From assembly GCF_004341625.1 (NCBI RefSeq), contig NZ_SLZG01000007.1, positions 219,232 to 283,231 on the forward strand: DNA of 64,000 nucleotides, written 5' to 3'. The position numbers were made by a program, and so were the translations under genes. Shown one piece after another: positions 35,986-44,649 of this stretch. Under the pieces are notes generated by a model, which searched no databases, was not told where the DNA came from, and saw nothing but the letters and a program-made list of their open reading frames with translations. This DNA comes from Rhizobium sp. BK376. GTDB taxonomy: Bacteria > Pseudomonadota > Alphaproteobacteria > Rhizobiales > Rhizobiaceae. Position 1 is the stretch's first letter. Every line of letters starts with the position of its first letter.

Positions 35986-36172
35986 TCCGGTTGCGGTCAT
36001 CTGCGGAACTGGTTGTCTTGAGCCGACGGCGGCCGGCAGACAGAAATCTGAATAGTGCAAAGGGCCACCCGGTCCAGAACGGGCGGCCGCTGTCCGCGCT
36101 TGCAGAACTGCGTCCTAGCGCCGGCCGCGACTGACCTCAGTTGGACCTCAGGCGGCTCGAAACCGTGGATTA

Positions 36173-36249
36173 TGGCGACCCCTGCAGGGCTCGAACCTGC
36201 GACCTAGTGCTTAGAAGGCACTTGCTCTATCCAGCTGAGCTAAGGGGCC
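36173..36249 (-). tRNA. tRNA-Arg (TCT)
   Basis: On the minus strand GGCCCCT pairs with AGGGGTC (one G-U pair) as the acceptor stem, with a D-arm AGCTCAGCTGGATAGAGC, an anticodon loop around CTTCTAA giving anticodon TCT, a T-arm GCAGGTTCGAGCCCTGC and an encoded CCA. 77 nt. Confidence 0.95.
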
Positions 36250-36301
36250 CAAACACCGCCGTGCTGAACCGGCAGTGAAAAAGGCAATAAGCGATAAACG
36301 C

Positions 36302-36607
36302 TCAGTGCGTCCAGGGCTGCGTGCGGTTGAAGCGGAAATTGTCGGTGTAGGAAAGAACCTGCCTGATCGATTCCTTCGGAGCGATCACGCGGTATTCGAT
36401 ACCGTTGCGCTTGGCGTATTCTTCCGCCTGCTCCTGGCTCTCGAAGGTCAGCTTCAACTGCTGACGCATATCGCCGGAAGAGGTGTAACCCATGATCGGG
36501 TCGATCTTGCGCGGCATTTCCTGATCGAATTCAAGAACCCACACGTTCGTTTTCGCCTTGCCCGACTGCATGGCCGTTTTCGCGGGACGGTAAATCTTGG
36601 CAGACAT
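36302..36607 (-). CDS. ETC complex I subunit, NDUFS4/NDUFA-type
   Basis: A 101-residue protein of the ETC_C1_NDUFA4 family, homologous to mitochondrial NDUFS4 (18 kDa subunit of NADH dehydrogenase) and typical of alphaproteobacteria. Visible family features: AKIYRPAKTAMQSG, WVLEFD, the PIMGYTSSGDM...QLKLTF segment and NGIEYRVIAP, ending KSYTDNF-like (LSYTDNFRFNR). It is an accessory peripheral subunit of complex I. ATG 36607 has GGAGG ten bases upstream. Single gene between a tRNA-Arg and an intergenic region. Confidence 0.9.
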   Translation of the reverse strand: MSAKIYRPAKTAMQSGKAKTNVWVLEFDQEMPRKIDPIMGYTSSGDMRQQLKLTFESQEQAEEYAKRNGIEYRVIAPKESIRQVLSYTDNFRFNRTQPWTH

Positions 36608-36922
36608 CTCTGCAGCGCCTCCTGATGACGCGGGAATTTCCCGCCTTGCCTCTATCGTCTCGCACCGAAAGGGCGAAAACCAATCCATTTCATTCCGATG
36701 CGGGGGCTGCTGACCGGAAGATCGAGCCACGGACCCCATGGGAATACCGATTTTGCTTAGCCGCGAATCCCTCTGCGTTCAAGCAAAAATGGCAATCGGA
36801 ACAATGATAACCAGCCGGTCGACTAACTAACAAACATGGTTAATTTTTTAACACTTTCTCATGTATGATGGAACGCAGTCGAGGCCAAGACGTTAAAGCG
36901 GCGATCTGGAGGGATACGAATA
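36608..36922. other. Intergenic region with stress promoter
   Basis: A 315-bp gap between the complex I subunit gene and a small gene. It holds an exact EcfG-type promoter at 36870-36894 and an AT-rich stretch (36835-36865). No other feature was found. Confidence 0.55.
36870..36894 (+). promoter_or_regulatory. EcfG/RpoE2-type stress promoter
   Basis: GGAAC (36870-36874), 16 bases, CGTT (36891-36894): an exact match to the general-stress sigma factor consensus, 28 bp before the ATG of the small gene at 36923. Confidence 0.72.
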
Positions 36923-37111
36923 ATGATCTTCAAAATTTTTTCGACCAAGCGGGACGAACCGATCGAAACTGACGATACCGGCACCTACGCCGACGGGATG
37001 TTTCAAGAGTATAAGACGGGCCTGCGCACCAACAACAATGACCGGTCGTCCCACGAACGCGACTATGGTGCAGACCGGAAGATCGTGACCGCACCCGTCG
37101 GATTCGTTTGA
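36923..37111 (+). CDS. Small hypothetical protein under stress promoter
   Basis: A 62-residue hydrophilic protein (MIFKIFSTKRDEPIETDDTG at the start). It has a GGAGGGATACGAATA ribosome site and an exact EcfG-type promoter. No domain or family recognised. The upstream signals are the main evidence that it is expressed. Confidence 0.6.
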   Translation: MIFKIFSTKRDEPIETDDTGTYADGMFQEYKTGLRTNNNDRSSHERDYGADRKIVTAPVGFV

Positions 37112-37201
37112 AGGCAGTTCAATCGCAGCGTGCCGGTGGAAGAGCAATTTTAGCTGTTGCAGCAGAGGTATGAACCGTGTATCTCCGCTGCATTATCGGT
37201 A

Positions 37202-37278
<77 letters not shown>

Positions 37279-37319
37279 ATAAATCCCCTTAAATCGTTGT
37301 TTTTGTGTAAGAAGTAGGC

Positions 37320-37829
37320 CTACTTCTTCAGCCCCTTGGCAATCGTCGGGCTTGAGACGCGGTCGCCGACGGCGAGGCCCAGTTTCTTAACGATTCCGCC
37401 GTTCAGCTCGATCACGTATTTCACAGGCTGCCCGGAATCGATGATGTCTTCCGAATAGGGCACCGCATTTTCCTGGATATGGGTAACGGTGCCCTTTTCA
37501 TCCAGAAACAGCATGTCCAGCGGCAGCTGGGTGTTTTCCATCCACATCATCACCTGACGCGATGTGCCGAAATCGAACAGCATGCCGTGATCTGCCGGCA
37601 TGGATTTGCGGAACATCAATCCGTATTCACGCTGCGGGTCGGTGAGCGCAAGTTCGACCGTGAACTTCCGCGCTTCGCCCTTGGCTGGGGTGATTGTCAG
37701 CGTTTCGCTTGCAAACTGAATATTCTGCTGCTGGGTGACCGCGGCATGCGCGTCGAAAGCAGGCATGGAGCCCAACAAAAAAAGCGCCATCGAGGCGCTT
37801 TTGAGGATAGCGAGGTGAGACGCCTTCAT
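37320..37829 (-). CDS. DUF192 family exported protein
   Basis: A 169-residue protein with a signal peptide (MALFLLGSMPAFDAHA) and the DUF192 fold: FTVELALTDPQREYGLMFRK, MLFDFG, VMMWMENTQLPLDMLFLDEKG (read in parts), YVIELNGG and DRVSSP. DUF192 proteins are small beta-rich periplasmic proteins of unknown function. The gene lies 13 bp downstream of the cold-shock-domain gene on the same strand; this pairing is common in rhizobia and suggests cotranscription. Confidence 0.88.
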   Translation of the reverse strand: MKASHLAILKSASMALFLLGSMPAFDAHAAVTQQQNIQFASETLTITPAKGEARKFTVELALTDPQREYGLMFRKSMPADHGMLFDFGTSRQVMMWMENTQLPLDMLFLDEKGTVTHIQENAVPYSEDIIDSGQPVKYVIELNGGIVKKLGLAVGDRVSSPTIAKGLKK

Positions 37830-37842
37830 GATGCCGATCCGC

Positions 37843-38421
37843 TCAGTGAGCCCGGGTGATCGGGCTTGGGGAGTCGGGATGGATTTCCGCTGCCATCAGC
37901 CCCTTTTCGCCCGGTCCGAAACGCACCAGAACCACCTGTCCCGGCCGCAGTTCCGTGAGGCCGAAACGGCGCAGGGTTTCCATGTGGACGAAGATGTCCT
38001 CCGTCCCCTCGCCCCGGGTCAGGAAACCAAATCCCTTGGTGCGGTTGAACCACTTTACCAGCGCTCGCTCCAGACCACTCGTGGGGGTAACCTGAACATG
38101 CGTGCGCACCGGCGGCAGCTGCGACGGGTGAACCGCCGTAGACTGATCCATGGAGAGGATCTTGAAGGCCTGGTATCCGCGCTCGCGCCGCTGGATCAGA
38201 GCTACGATTCGTGTACCTTCGAGGATGGTCTGGTAGCCGTCGCGGCGAAGGCAGGTCACGTGCAGGAGGACATCCTGGAGGCCGTTATCGGGGACGATGA
38301 AGCCGAAGCCCTTGGCAACGTCAAACCATTTGACAACACCGGTGATTTCAATGAGCTCAACAGCTTCGCCCGACAACTCTTCGTAGTCGGCGATTCCTTT
38401 TGCTGAAATTCTATCACCCAT
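37843..38421 (-). CDS. Double cold-shock-domain protein
   Basis: A 192-residue protein with two cold-shock domains. The first (residues about 27-90) has GVVKWFDVAKGFGFIVPD and QDVLLHV; the second (about 117-182) has ALVKWFNRTKGFGFLTR and EDIFVHMETL. The RNP1 (KGFGF) and RNP2 (VLLHV/IFVHM) nucleic-acid-binding motifs are both present in each. Binds single-stranded RNA or DNA. GAGGGG lies upstream of ATG 38421. Followed by the DUF192 gene. Confidence 0.93.
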   Translation of the reverse strand: MGDRISAKGIADYEELSGEAVELIEITGVVKWFDVAKGFGFIVPDNGLQDVLLHVTCLRRDGYQTILEGTRIVALIQRRERGYQAFKILSMDQSTAVHPSQLPPVRTHVQVTPTSGLERALVKWFNRTKGFGFLTRGEGTEDIFVHMETLRRFGLTELRPGQVVLVRFGPGEKGLMAAEIHPDSPSPITRAH

Positions 38422-38617
38422 GTTATCCAGCCCCTCGATTACGCGTCACACTGTTACGGTTAACTGATTCTTGAAATCAAGATTAACATCTTGGTAACGG
38501 AAAAGCGCAAGTCCTAGTTTTCGATTATTCCCAACTGTAGAATTGAAGGCCAAGACTTGCCTGAAGCTGACGCTACATCGGCTGGTCGCTCAAAGACAAC
38601 ATTAGAGAGGAAATATA

Positions 38618-39058
38618 ATGCGTTATCTCCATACCATGGTCCGCGTCAAAGACCTCGATGCCTCGCTGCACTTCTACACGACCCTTTTCGGCCTGACCGA
38701 AGTCCGCCGCTATGAAAACGAGAAGGGCCGTTTCACGCTTGTCTTCCTTGCCGCCAGCGACGACATCGAAGCAGCACGAGCCAATTCCACCCCCTGTCTT
38801 GAGCTCACCTACAATTGGGACACCGAGGACTATACCGGGGGACGGAACTTTGGTCACCTCGCCTATGAGGTGGATGACATATACGCCATTTGTCAGAAAT
38901 TGATGGATAATGGCGTCATCATCAACCGCCCGCCTCGTGACGGACACATGGCCTTCGTCCGCTCGCCTGATGGCATCTCGATCGAAATTCTGCAGAAGGG
39001 CGCCAACCTTCCCGCAGCCGAACCGTGGGCTTCCATGCCCAACACCGGCGCCTGGTAG
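38618..39058 (+). CDS. gloA: Lactoylglutathione lyase (glyoxalase I)
   Basis: A 146-residue VOC-fold enzyme with the gloA pattern: RYLHTMVRVKDLDASLHFY, LELTYNWDTE, NFGHLAYEVDD and ISIEILQKG. The metal ligands are the His and Glu residues in LHTMV, LELTYN, GHLAY and IEIL. It converts the hemithioacetal of methylglyoxal and glutathione to S-lactoylglutathione. AGAGAGGAAATATA precedes the ATG. Confidence 0.95.
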   Translation: MRYLHTMVRVKDLDASLHFYTTLFGLTEVRRYENEKGRFTLVFLAASDDIEAARANSTPCLELTYNWDTEDYTGGRNFGHLAYEVDDIYAICQKLMDNGVIINRPPRDGHMAFVRSPDGISIEILQKGANLPAAEPWASMPNTGAW

Positions 39059-39225
39059 GCCCGGGCTTTCGCGAGGCTTGCGGCATTTGCGAATGTTGCC
39101 CCATGAGGCTTCTTCGTGCTTGCCGCTTCCATTCCCCGCCAGCATGCTTGGTGCGACTCGAAGCATCAAGCATCGGATTTGCCGCGGTTCCGTCTCTCGT
39201 TCCCGCGACGCAATGATTCGCACCC

Positions 39226-40278
39226 ATGAAGGGGCGGCCCCGATGTTTGTCCATCAGGAACGGGGTACGTCCTTTGCAAAGCGACCGGCAAACAAAACCT
39301 GGCAGACATTTTCTTGCGACCGGCGCGGCCGTTGCGATCGTAATGTTTGCGCTATCCGGTTGCATGACGACCGGCGGAAAGACGAAAGTGGCGGCAGCAG
39401 CGGCCGAAACAAAGCCCGCGCCGACGGCCGCGGAGCAATTGGCCGCTGCGCTGAACGCCAAGGCGGAAGCGAATGCGCACAAGCAGGGCGGCTATCGCGA
39501 TCCGATGGTGCGGACCGCTTCCGGCCGGCAGGTGCCGTTGCTGGCCTCCCCCGGTGATACTCCGATGCTGATGGCCTCGTCCGCGCCGCCATTGCCCGGA
39601 TCTGCGGCCGATAGCCCTGCCGGCATCGCAGGCCTGGTCACGCAGCCCACGGCGGTCAATGCAAACAGGACCAGCATCTATTCTTCGGCAATGATGCCGG
39701 TCGCTCAGATGCCCGACCAGGCAAGCGGAATACCATCGGGACAGGATGCGACCAGCGCTCTTTCCTCCCAGGGAATCACGCCGGTCATGCGCAGCGTCTA
39801 CAGCGCTCCTGCCTCGATGGTGCAGCCGGCGCCGGTCCAGCAGCCGGTGCAGCCGCAGGGGATAGACATATTTCCTGAGGAGCAATCCTCGCAGAATGTT
39901 GTTCCGCAGGGCAGTCAGCCGCCGATCCACACGGCCGCGGCCTTCACCAAACCGGTTTCTGACGCCACACCGTCCAAGATCATGCCTGCGCGCGGATTGA
40001 AGGCGCACACGATCGATAGCAAGGAGGCCCTGATGGTTGCGCATATGACCGCTTCCAAGGCGCAACAGGGTCAAGATCAAGGACAGAACTCCGCTTCCAA
40101 TCGGATTCAGGTTATCGGCAAACCGATGCCGAAGGGGATCGTCCCTAACGTTTCCATGACACCGGGCATGGCTGCGTCGCTGAAGCAACCGATCGCTTTC
40201 CGGCGTGGTGATGCGCCGACCGCAAGTGCCGTTGATCGCGACAAGGTGATGGTTGGCAAGCTGCCGGTGCAGTTCTAG
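39226..40278 (+). CDS. Putative lipoprotein, Pro/Gln/Ala-rich
   Basis: A protein of up to 350 residues. A hydrophobic segment (FLATGAAVAIVMFALSGC) ends in a lipobox cysteine near residue 46, so the true start is probably somewhat downstream of 39226. The mature part is low-complexity, rich in Ala, Pro, Gln and Ser (QPAPVQQPVQPQG), with a short conserved-looking C-terminal IDSKEALMVAHMTASK region. No enzymatic domain seen. Likely an outer-membrane-anchored protein of unknown function. Confidence 0.7.
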   Translation: MKGRPRCLSIRNGVRPLQSDRQTKPGRHFLATGAAVAIVMFALSGCMTTGGKTKVAAAAAETKPAPTAAEQLAAALNAKAEANAHKQGGYRDPMVRTASGRQVPLLASPGDTPMLMASSAPPLPGSAADSPAGIAGLVTQPTAVNANRTSIYSSAMMPVAQMPDQASGIPSGQDATSALSSQGITPVMRSVYSAPASMVQPAPVQQPVQPQGIDIFPEEQSSQNVVPQGSQPPIHTAAAFTKPVSDATPSKIMPARGLKAHTIDSKEALMVAHMTASKAQQGQDQGQNSASNRIQVIGKPMPKGIVPNVSMTPGMAASLKQPIAFRRGDAPTASAVDRDKVMVGKLPVQF

Positions 40279-40400
40279 GTACCGTGCAGCGGCCGGGTGA
40301 ATCTACAGCGCTGGGCCTGAGTTCCAAACCGCTGGCGCTTGGCAGCTCGGCAAAACCCACATTTGCAAAGTGACGTAAGGTTTTGTTTACGCACGGCATT

Positions 40401-40451
40401 CGCTTTTTTCGCCAGCTTTGATCTTTCTGTCATTTTTTTGAGAAAAAAGCG
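40401..40451. repeat. Inverted repeat upstream of tRNA-Glu array
   Basis: CGCTTTTTTC (40401-40410) and GAAAAAAGCG (about 40442-40451) are exact inverted repeats flanking about 30 bases. They lie directly before the tRNA-Glu promoter. This may be a terminator-like structure for upstream transcription, or simply an AT-rich upstream element. Confidence 0.4.
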
Positions 40452-40460
40452 AAATAGCCG

Positions 40461-40489
40461 CTTGCGGGAATGAAATCACCCCACTATAA
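40461..40489 (+). promoter_or_regulatory. Promoter of first tRNA-Glu
   Basis: CTTGCG (-35), 17-bp spacer, CTATAA (-10), ending 14 bp before the tRNA. The CTTG start of the -35 is typical of alphaproteobacterial stable RNA genes. The same arrangement occurs before the third tRNA-Glu. Confidence 0.7.
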
Positions 40490-40503
40490 GGGCGCCACAG
40501 CAC

Positions 40504-40578
40504 GCGCCCTTCGTCTATCGGTTAGGACGACAGATTTTCATTCTGTAAAGAGGGGTTCGACTCCCCTAGGGCGTGCCA
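40504..40578 (+). tRNA. tRNA-Glu (TTC), copy 1
   Basis: Acceptor GCGCCCT/AGGGCGT, anticodon loop TTTTCAT giving anticodon TTC, T-arm GGGGTTCGACTCCCC, encoded CCA. 75 nt. First of three tRNA-Glu genes in 450 bp. Confidence 0.96.
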
Positions 40579-40668
40579 CTGTCTTTCCATCACGCAAATT
40601 CGTCATGGTCCTTGCGGGCATCCGCATCGATGACTATTTTATGTCAGTGCTTGTTCATGACGATGCTT

Positions 40669-40743
40669 GCGCCCTTCGTCTATCGGTTAGGACGACAGAT
40701 TCTCATTCTGTAAAGAGGGGTTCGACTCCCCTAGGGCGTACCA
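40669..40743 (+). tRNA. tRNA-Glu (CTC), copy 2
   Basis: Identical to copy 1 except for the first anticodon base (loop TTCTCAT, anticodon CTC) and the discriminator base (A instead of G). No copy of the CTTGC/CTATAA promoter precedes it, so it is probably transcribed with copy 1. Confidence 0.95.
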
Positions 40744-40838
40744 TAATGTCTCCACCCAGTGGCTTTCCCGGCAGGCGGTAGTTTTCCACAAGTCTCGCAA
40801 AAATCTCGCTAATCGGCGAATTTTTTCTCGTTTTTGCG

Positions 40839-40867
40839 CTTGCAGCATTAGAGGACCCTGACTATAA
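40839..40867 (+). promoter_or_regulatory. Promoter of third tRNA-Glu
   Basis: CTTGCA (-35), 17-bp spacer, CTATAA (-10). The sequence from the -10 to the tRNA (CTATAAGGGCGCCACAGCAC) is identical to that before copy 1, so the unit with its promoter was duplicated. Confidence 0.7.
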
Positions 40868-40881
40868 GGGCGCCACAGCAC

Positions 40882-40956
40882 GCGCCCTTCGTCTATCGGT
40901 TAGGACGACAGATTTTCATTCTGTAAAGAGGGGTTCGACTCCCCTAGGGCGTGCCA
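40882..40956 (+). tRNA. tRNA-Glu (TTC), copy 3
   Basis: Same sequence as copy 1, with anticodon TTC and encoded CCA, 75 nt. It has its own promoter at 40839-40867. Confidence 0.96.
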
Positions 40957-41013
40957 CTTTCTTCAAGCAAATTTCTGCAGCTTTGTGCTCGAAGAGCGTC
41001 CGTGCTCTACGAG

Positions 41014-42816
41014 CTATGGGGCCTTTGCCGCGTCCGTGACGCGCAGCTGGACGCGTCGCGAACCCTGCCAGTGATCGGCTCCGAGCGTGCCGGCGACATG
41101 AAGCTGTGCGCCACGGGAGTTGAGTAGCAGATCGCCGAGCGGCGTCTCGGCAGAACGGAATGCTATGCCTTCCAGCCGGCCGCCATCCTGCGCCTCCAGC
41201 GTGATCTTGATGTGAGACTGGCCGACCAAGCGCGAATCACGCAGACGATGGGCGGGAATGGCAAATATTGGCTGCGGATGACCGGAACCATAGGGACCAG
41301 CCGTTTCCAGCTGATCGACCAACTCGACTGTCGCACCGCTCGCACCGAGAGCGCCGTCGATCTTCAGGGTTTCGTTTGCCACAAGACCGGATACCTGCTT
41401 TTCGGCCTTCTCCGTGAAAAACGCGCGCAGCTTGCCGAGATTTGCACGCTCGACCGTCAAGCCGGCTGCCATCGCATGCCCGCCGCCTTTGACAAGTAGC
41501 CCGGCATCGACTGCAGCGCGCACCATGCGACCCATGTCAAAGCCATTGATCGAGCGGCCGGAGCCCGTTCCCTTCCCCGAGGGATCGAAAGCGATGGCGA
41601 AGGCCGGACGCCGAAACTTGTCTTTCAGCCTCGAGGCGATAAGGCCGACTATTCCGGGGTGCCAGTTGTCCCTTGCCGTGATGATGACAGCGGCGCCGTC
41701 GCCATTGCCATATTCCGCCAGCGCTTCCGCGTCGGCTTCTTGCAACATGGCGGCTTCCATGGCCTGTCGCTCGCGGTTCAGGTCGTCCAGTCGCTCGGCG
41801 ATCGCTTCCGCCTCGCCATTGTCTTCAAGCGTCAGAAGTCGGCTTCCCAGCGCTGCATCGCCAATACGACCGCCGGCGTTGATGCGCGGGCCAATCATGA
41901 AGCCGAAATGATAGGGCGTAACGGGGCCGCCGAGCCCCGCCTTGCGAAACAGTGCAGACAGGCCGGCATTGCCCTGGTGCCGCGCGGCAATCAGGCCCTT
42001 GACCACATAGGCGCGGTTCAGCCCTTTGAGTGGAACGACGTCACAGACTGTCGCGAGTGCGACGATATCGAGCCATGCCAGCAGATCGATGGAGCGGACA
42101 CGCGGATCGCCCGCTTCGCGAAGCATGCGCAGCGCCGCCACGAGCACCAGAAAGACGACGCCCGCAGCGCAGAGGTGCCCCTGCCCGGACAGATCGTCTT
42201 CGCGGTTGGGGTTGACCAGCGCATGGCATGGCGGCAGCTCGTGACCAACCTGATGGTGGTCGATGACGACGATATCGACGCCCCTCGCCTTCGCCGCTTC
42301 CAGCGCCTCGAAACTGGTGGTGCCGCAATCGACGGTTACGATCAGATGGGCGCCATTGTCGATAAGCTGGTTGATGGCGACGGGATTGGGTCCATAGCCT
42401 TCAAAGATGCGATCCGGAATGTAGATGTTTGCAGCCACACCAAAATGGCGCAGGAAACGATAGACGAGCGCGGAAGACGCGGCGCCGTCCACATCGTAGT
42501 CGCCAAAGATGGCCACTCTCTCGCCCCTCTTTATTGCCTCAAGCAGGCGAAGGGCTGCCTTTTCGCAATCGGTCATGCTGTGGGGATCAGGCATCAGATT
42601 GCGGATCGTCGGATCGAGAAAAGCCATGGCTTCTTCGGCAGCGACACCTCGTCCGGCCAGTACGCGGGCGATCAAATCCGGCAAACCAAAGGTCTGGGCG
42701 ATTGCCAGGGCTCTATTTTGCCCTGCCTGATCGAGACGCGATATCCAGCGGTTCCCCGAAACGGAACGCTCCACGCCCAAAAAAGCCCTCTGAACAGGAT
42801 CTACCGCTTCAACCAT
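41014..42816 (-). CDS. recJ: Single-stranded-DNA-specific exonuclease RecJ
   Basis: A 600-residue exonuclease of the DHH superfamily: FGDYDVDGAASSAL (motif I), TVDCGT (motif II), VIDHHQVG (motif III, DHH) and ALVNPNRED, ATVCDVVPL, then the DHHA1 domain with GRSINGFDMG and VKGGGHAMAAG. It degrades single-stranded DNA 5'-3' in recombination and mismatch repair. Full family length. Alone on its strand, facing the tRNA-Glu array; in many alphaproteobacteria it lies close to hom, as here. Confidence 0.95.
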   Translation of the reverse strand: MVEAVDPVQRAFLGVERSVSGNRWISRLDQAGQNRALAIAQTFGLPDLIARVLAGRGVAAEEAMAFLDPTIRNLMPDPHSMTDCEKAALRLLEAIKRGERVAIFGDYDVDGAASSALVYRFLRHFGVAANIYIPDRIFEGYGPNPVAINQLIDNGAHLIVTVDCGTTSFEALEAAKARGVDIVVIDHHQVGHELPPCHALVNPNREDDLSGQGHLCAAGVVFLVLVAALRMLREAGDPRVRSIDLLAWLDIVALATVCDVVPLKGLNRAYVVKGLIAARHQGNAGLSALFRKAGLGGPVTPYHFGFMIGPRINAGGRIGDAALGSRLLTLEDNGEAEAIAERLDDLNRERQAMEAAMLQEADAEALAEYGNGDGAAVIITARDNWHPGIVGLIASRLKDKFRRPAFAIAFDPSGKGTGSGRSINGFDMGRMVRAAVDAGLLVKGGGHAMAAGLTVERANLGKLRAFFTEKAEKQVSGLVANETLKIDGALGASGATVELVDQLETAGPYGSGHPQPIFAIPAHRLRDSRLVGQSHIKITLEAQDGGRLEGIAFRSAETPLGDLLLNSRGAQLHVAGTLGADHWQGSRRVQLRVTDAAKAP

Positions 42817-42894
42817 TCCAGAATTCCGTTCGCATTGCTTCCTTTTTACAGGAGCGAAGCGAATAGAACAGGGGCGGTTTGCCTATTCAAAGCT

Positions 42895-43095
42895 TTATCC
42901 AAAGACCGACCATATTAGGAAGACGAGGCCGATAGCCCAGGAAACGATGATGGCGGTCAATATGAGCAAGACCGCCCAGTTGCGACCCTCGTGATATTCG
43001 TCGTCCACGGAGTCGCCCAGGATCTCCGTGCTCCGTTTTTGCCCATCACAATCGTTTTTCCTGCTCCCGGCAGGTGGCTCAGCATACGCTTTCAT
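42895..43095 (-). CDS. Small membrane protein
   Basis: A 66-residue protein: a hydrophilic N-terminal half rich in charged residues, then a C-terminal membrane helix (WAVLLILTAIIVSWAIGLVFL). Start ATG 43095 (MKAYAEPPAGSRKND) is the best candidate, but the ribosome site is weak. No family recognised. It lies between hom and recJ. Confidence 0.45.
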   Translation of the reverse strand: MKAYAEPPAGSRKNDCDGQKRSTEILGDSVDDEYHEGRNWAVLLILTAIIVSWAIGLVFLIWSVFG

Positions 43096-43264
43096 TCGAT
43101 GAACGCCCCAACAAGCTCGAACAAGCCCGAATAAGGCATAGCCTATATTTTCGGAAATTGTAATATACAACTTATGGGGTATGGTTCATGCAAAAAAGTG
43201 CAGTCCGCCCGAAAAAATCAGGCGAACTTTCGTAAAATCAACCGTAATCGGACAGAATTCGCGC

Positions 43265-44587
43265 TTAACCGGCTTTCGGACGCTCGATCCGGATGACCTG
43301 TGGTTCGCCGACAAGATAGCCTTCCGTCTTGATCGCGGAAACGGCTTTGCGGATCGAATCCTCGGTGGTTGCATGCGTGACGAGGATGATCGTTTGATGC
43401 TCCGAGGGCGAGAGATGTTGCTTGGAGCGCTGTACGATTGATTCCAGCGAAATATGGTTTTCCGCCATGCGCGTTGCGACGCTGGCAAAGACACCGGTGC
43501 GGTCCTGAACCGTCAGACGGATGAAATAGCCCCCCTCGTGGCTTTGCATCTGCGCCTTGCGGTAGGGCTCCAGCGCGGCGGCGGGATGGCCAAGAGCGGG
43601 CACACGCTGCGCGCCGGGCTGGCTCTTGGCGATGTCAGCAATATCGCCGAGCACCGCGGAGGCGGTCGCATTGCCGCCGGCACCGGGGCCGACCATCAGC
43701 AGTTCGCCGAGGATATCGGATTCGATCGCCACCGCATTGGTCACGCCATCGACCTGCGCGATCACCGAATCCTGTGGAACCATGGTCGGATGAACGCGCT
43801 GCTCTATGCCGGTCTCGGTGCGTTGCGCGACGCCCAGGAGCTTGATGCGATAACCGAGATCGGCGGCCGCACGGATGTCGTCGATCGAAATATTGGTGAT
43901 GCCTTCGAGATAGATGTCGTCAGCCGCGATGCGATTGCCGAAGGCAAGCGTGGTCAGGATGGCCAGCTTGTGAGCGGTATCATTGCCTTCGATGTCGAAG
44001 GCCGGATCGGCTTCGGCGTAACCGAGACGCTGCGCTTCCTTCAGGCAGTCGGCAAAGGACAGGCCCTCTTTCTCCATCCGGGTCAGGATGTAGTTGCAGG
44101 TGCCGTTCATGATGCCGTAAACGCGGGAAATCGTGTTGCCGGTGAGTGACTCGCGCAACGCCTTGATGACGGGAATGCCGCCTGCGACCGCCGCTTCGAA
44201 ATTGAGAAGCGCGCCCTTCTCTTCCGCGATCGTTGCAAGTTCGACGCCGTGATAGGCAAGCAGAGCCTTGTTGGCGGTCACCACATGGAGACCGCGCGCA
44301 AGCGCCGCCCTTACGGAAGCATTGGCTGCACCTTCGGCACCGCCCATAAGCTCGACGAAGACGTCGATGTCGGCCTTCTGGGCCAGATCGACCGGGCCGC
44401 CGTACCATTCGATACCGTCAAGATCGATGCCTCGATCCTTGGTGCTATCTCGAGCCGTAACGGCGACGATTTCGATCGGACGCCCGCAGGTGACGGCAAG
44501 TTCGTTCCTGCGCTGCTGGATGATACGGACGAGCGAGGCACCAACGGTGCCCAGGCCCGCAATGCCGATTTTGAGGGCGTCTGCCAT
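43265..44587 (-). CDS. hom: Homoserine dehydrogenase
   Basis: A 440-residue enzyme: NAD(P)-binding start KIGIAGLGTVGASLVRII, catalytic domain with NKALLAYHG, GGIPVIKALRESL, MNGTCNYILTRM and DIEGNDTAHKLAIL, and a C-terminal ACT domain (FIRLTVQDRTGVFASVATRM). It reduces aspartate semialdehyde to homoserine in threonine and methionine synthesis; the ACT domain allows feedback control. It lies 62 bp downstream of the alanine aminotransferase-like gene and is probably cotranscribed with it. Confidence 0.96.
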   Translation of the reverse strand: MADALKIGIAGLGTVGASLVRIIQQRRNELAVTCGRPIEIVAVTARDSTKDRGIDLDGIEWYGGPVDLAQKADIDVFVELMGGAEGAANASVRAALARGLHVVTANKALLAYHGVELATIAEEKGALLNFEAAVAGGIPVIKALRESLTGNTISRVYGIMNGTCNYILTRMEKEGLSFADCLKEAQRLGYAEADPAFDIEGNDTAHKLAILTTLAFGNRIAADDIYLEGITNISIDDIRAAADLGYRIKLLGVAQRTETGIEQRVHPTMVPQDSVIAQVDGVTNAVAIESDILGELLMVGPGAGGNATASAVLGDIADIAKSQPGAQRVPALGHPAAALEPYRKAQMQSHEGGYFIRLTVQDRTGVFASVATRMAENHISLESIVQRSKQHLSPSEHQTIILVTHATTEDSIRKAVSAIKTEGYLVGEPQVIRIERPKAG

Positions 44588-44649
44588 GGAATGATCCTGA
44601 TAGTTCTGATGCGGCAGCCGCGAAAACGGCTGCCGGGAGTTTGATCGTC

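Noticed and set aside
41659..42918. Plus-strand 419-codon frame opposite recJ
   Set aside because: Antisense shadow; recJ carries all DHH motifs on the other strand.
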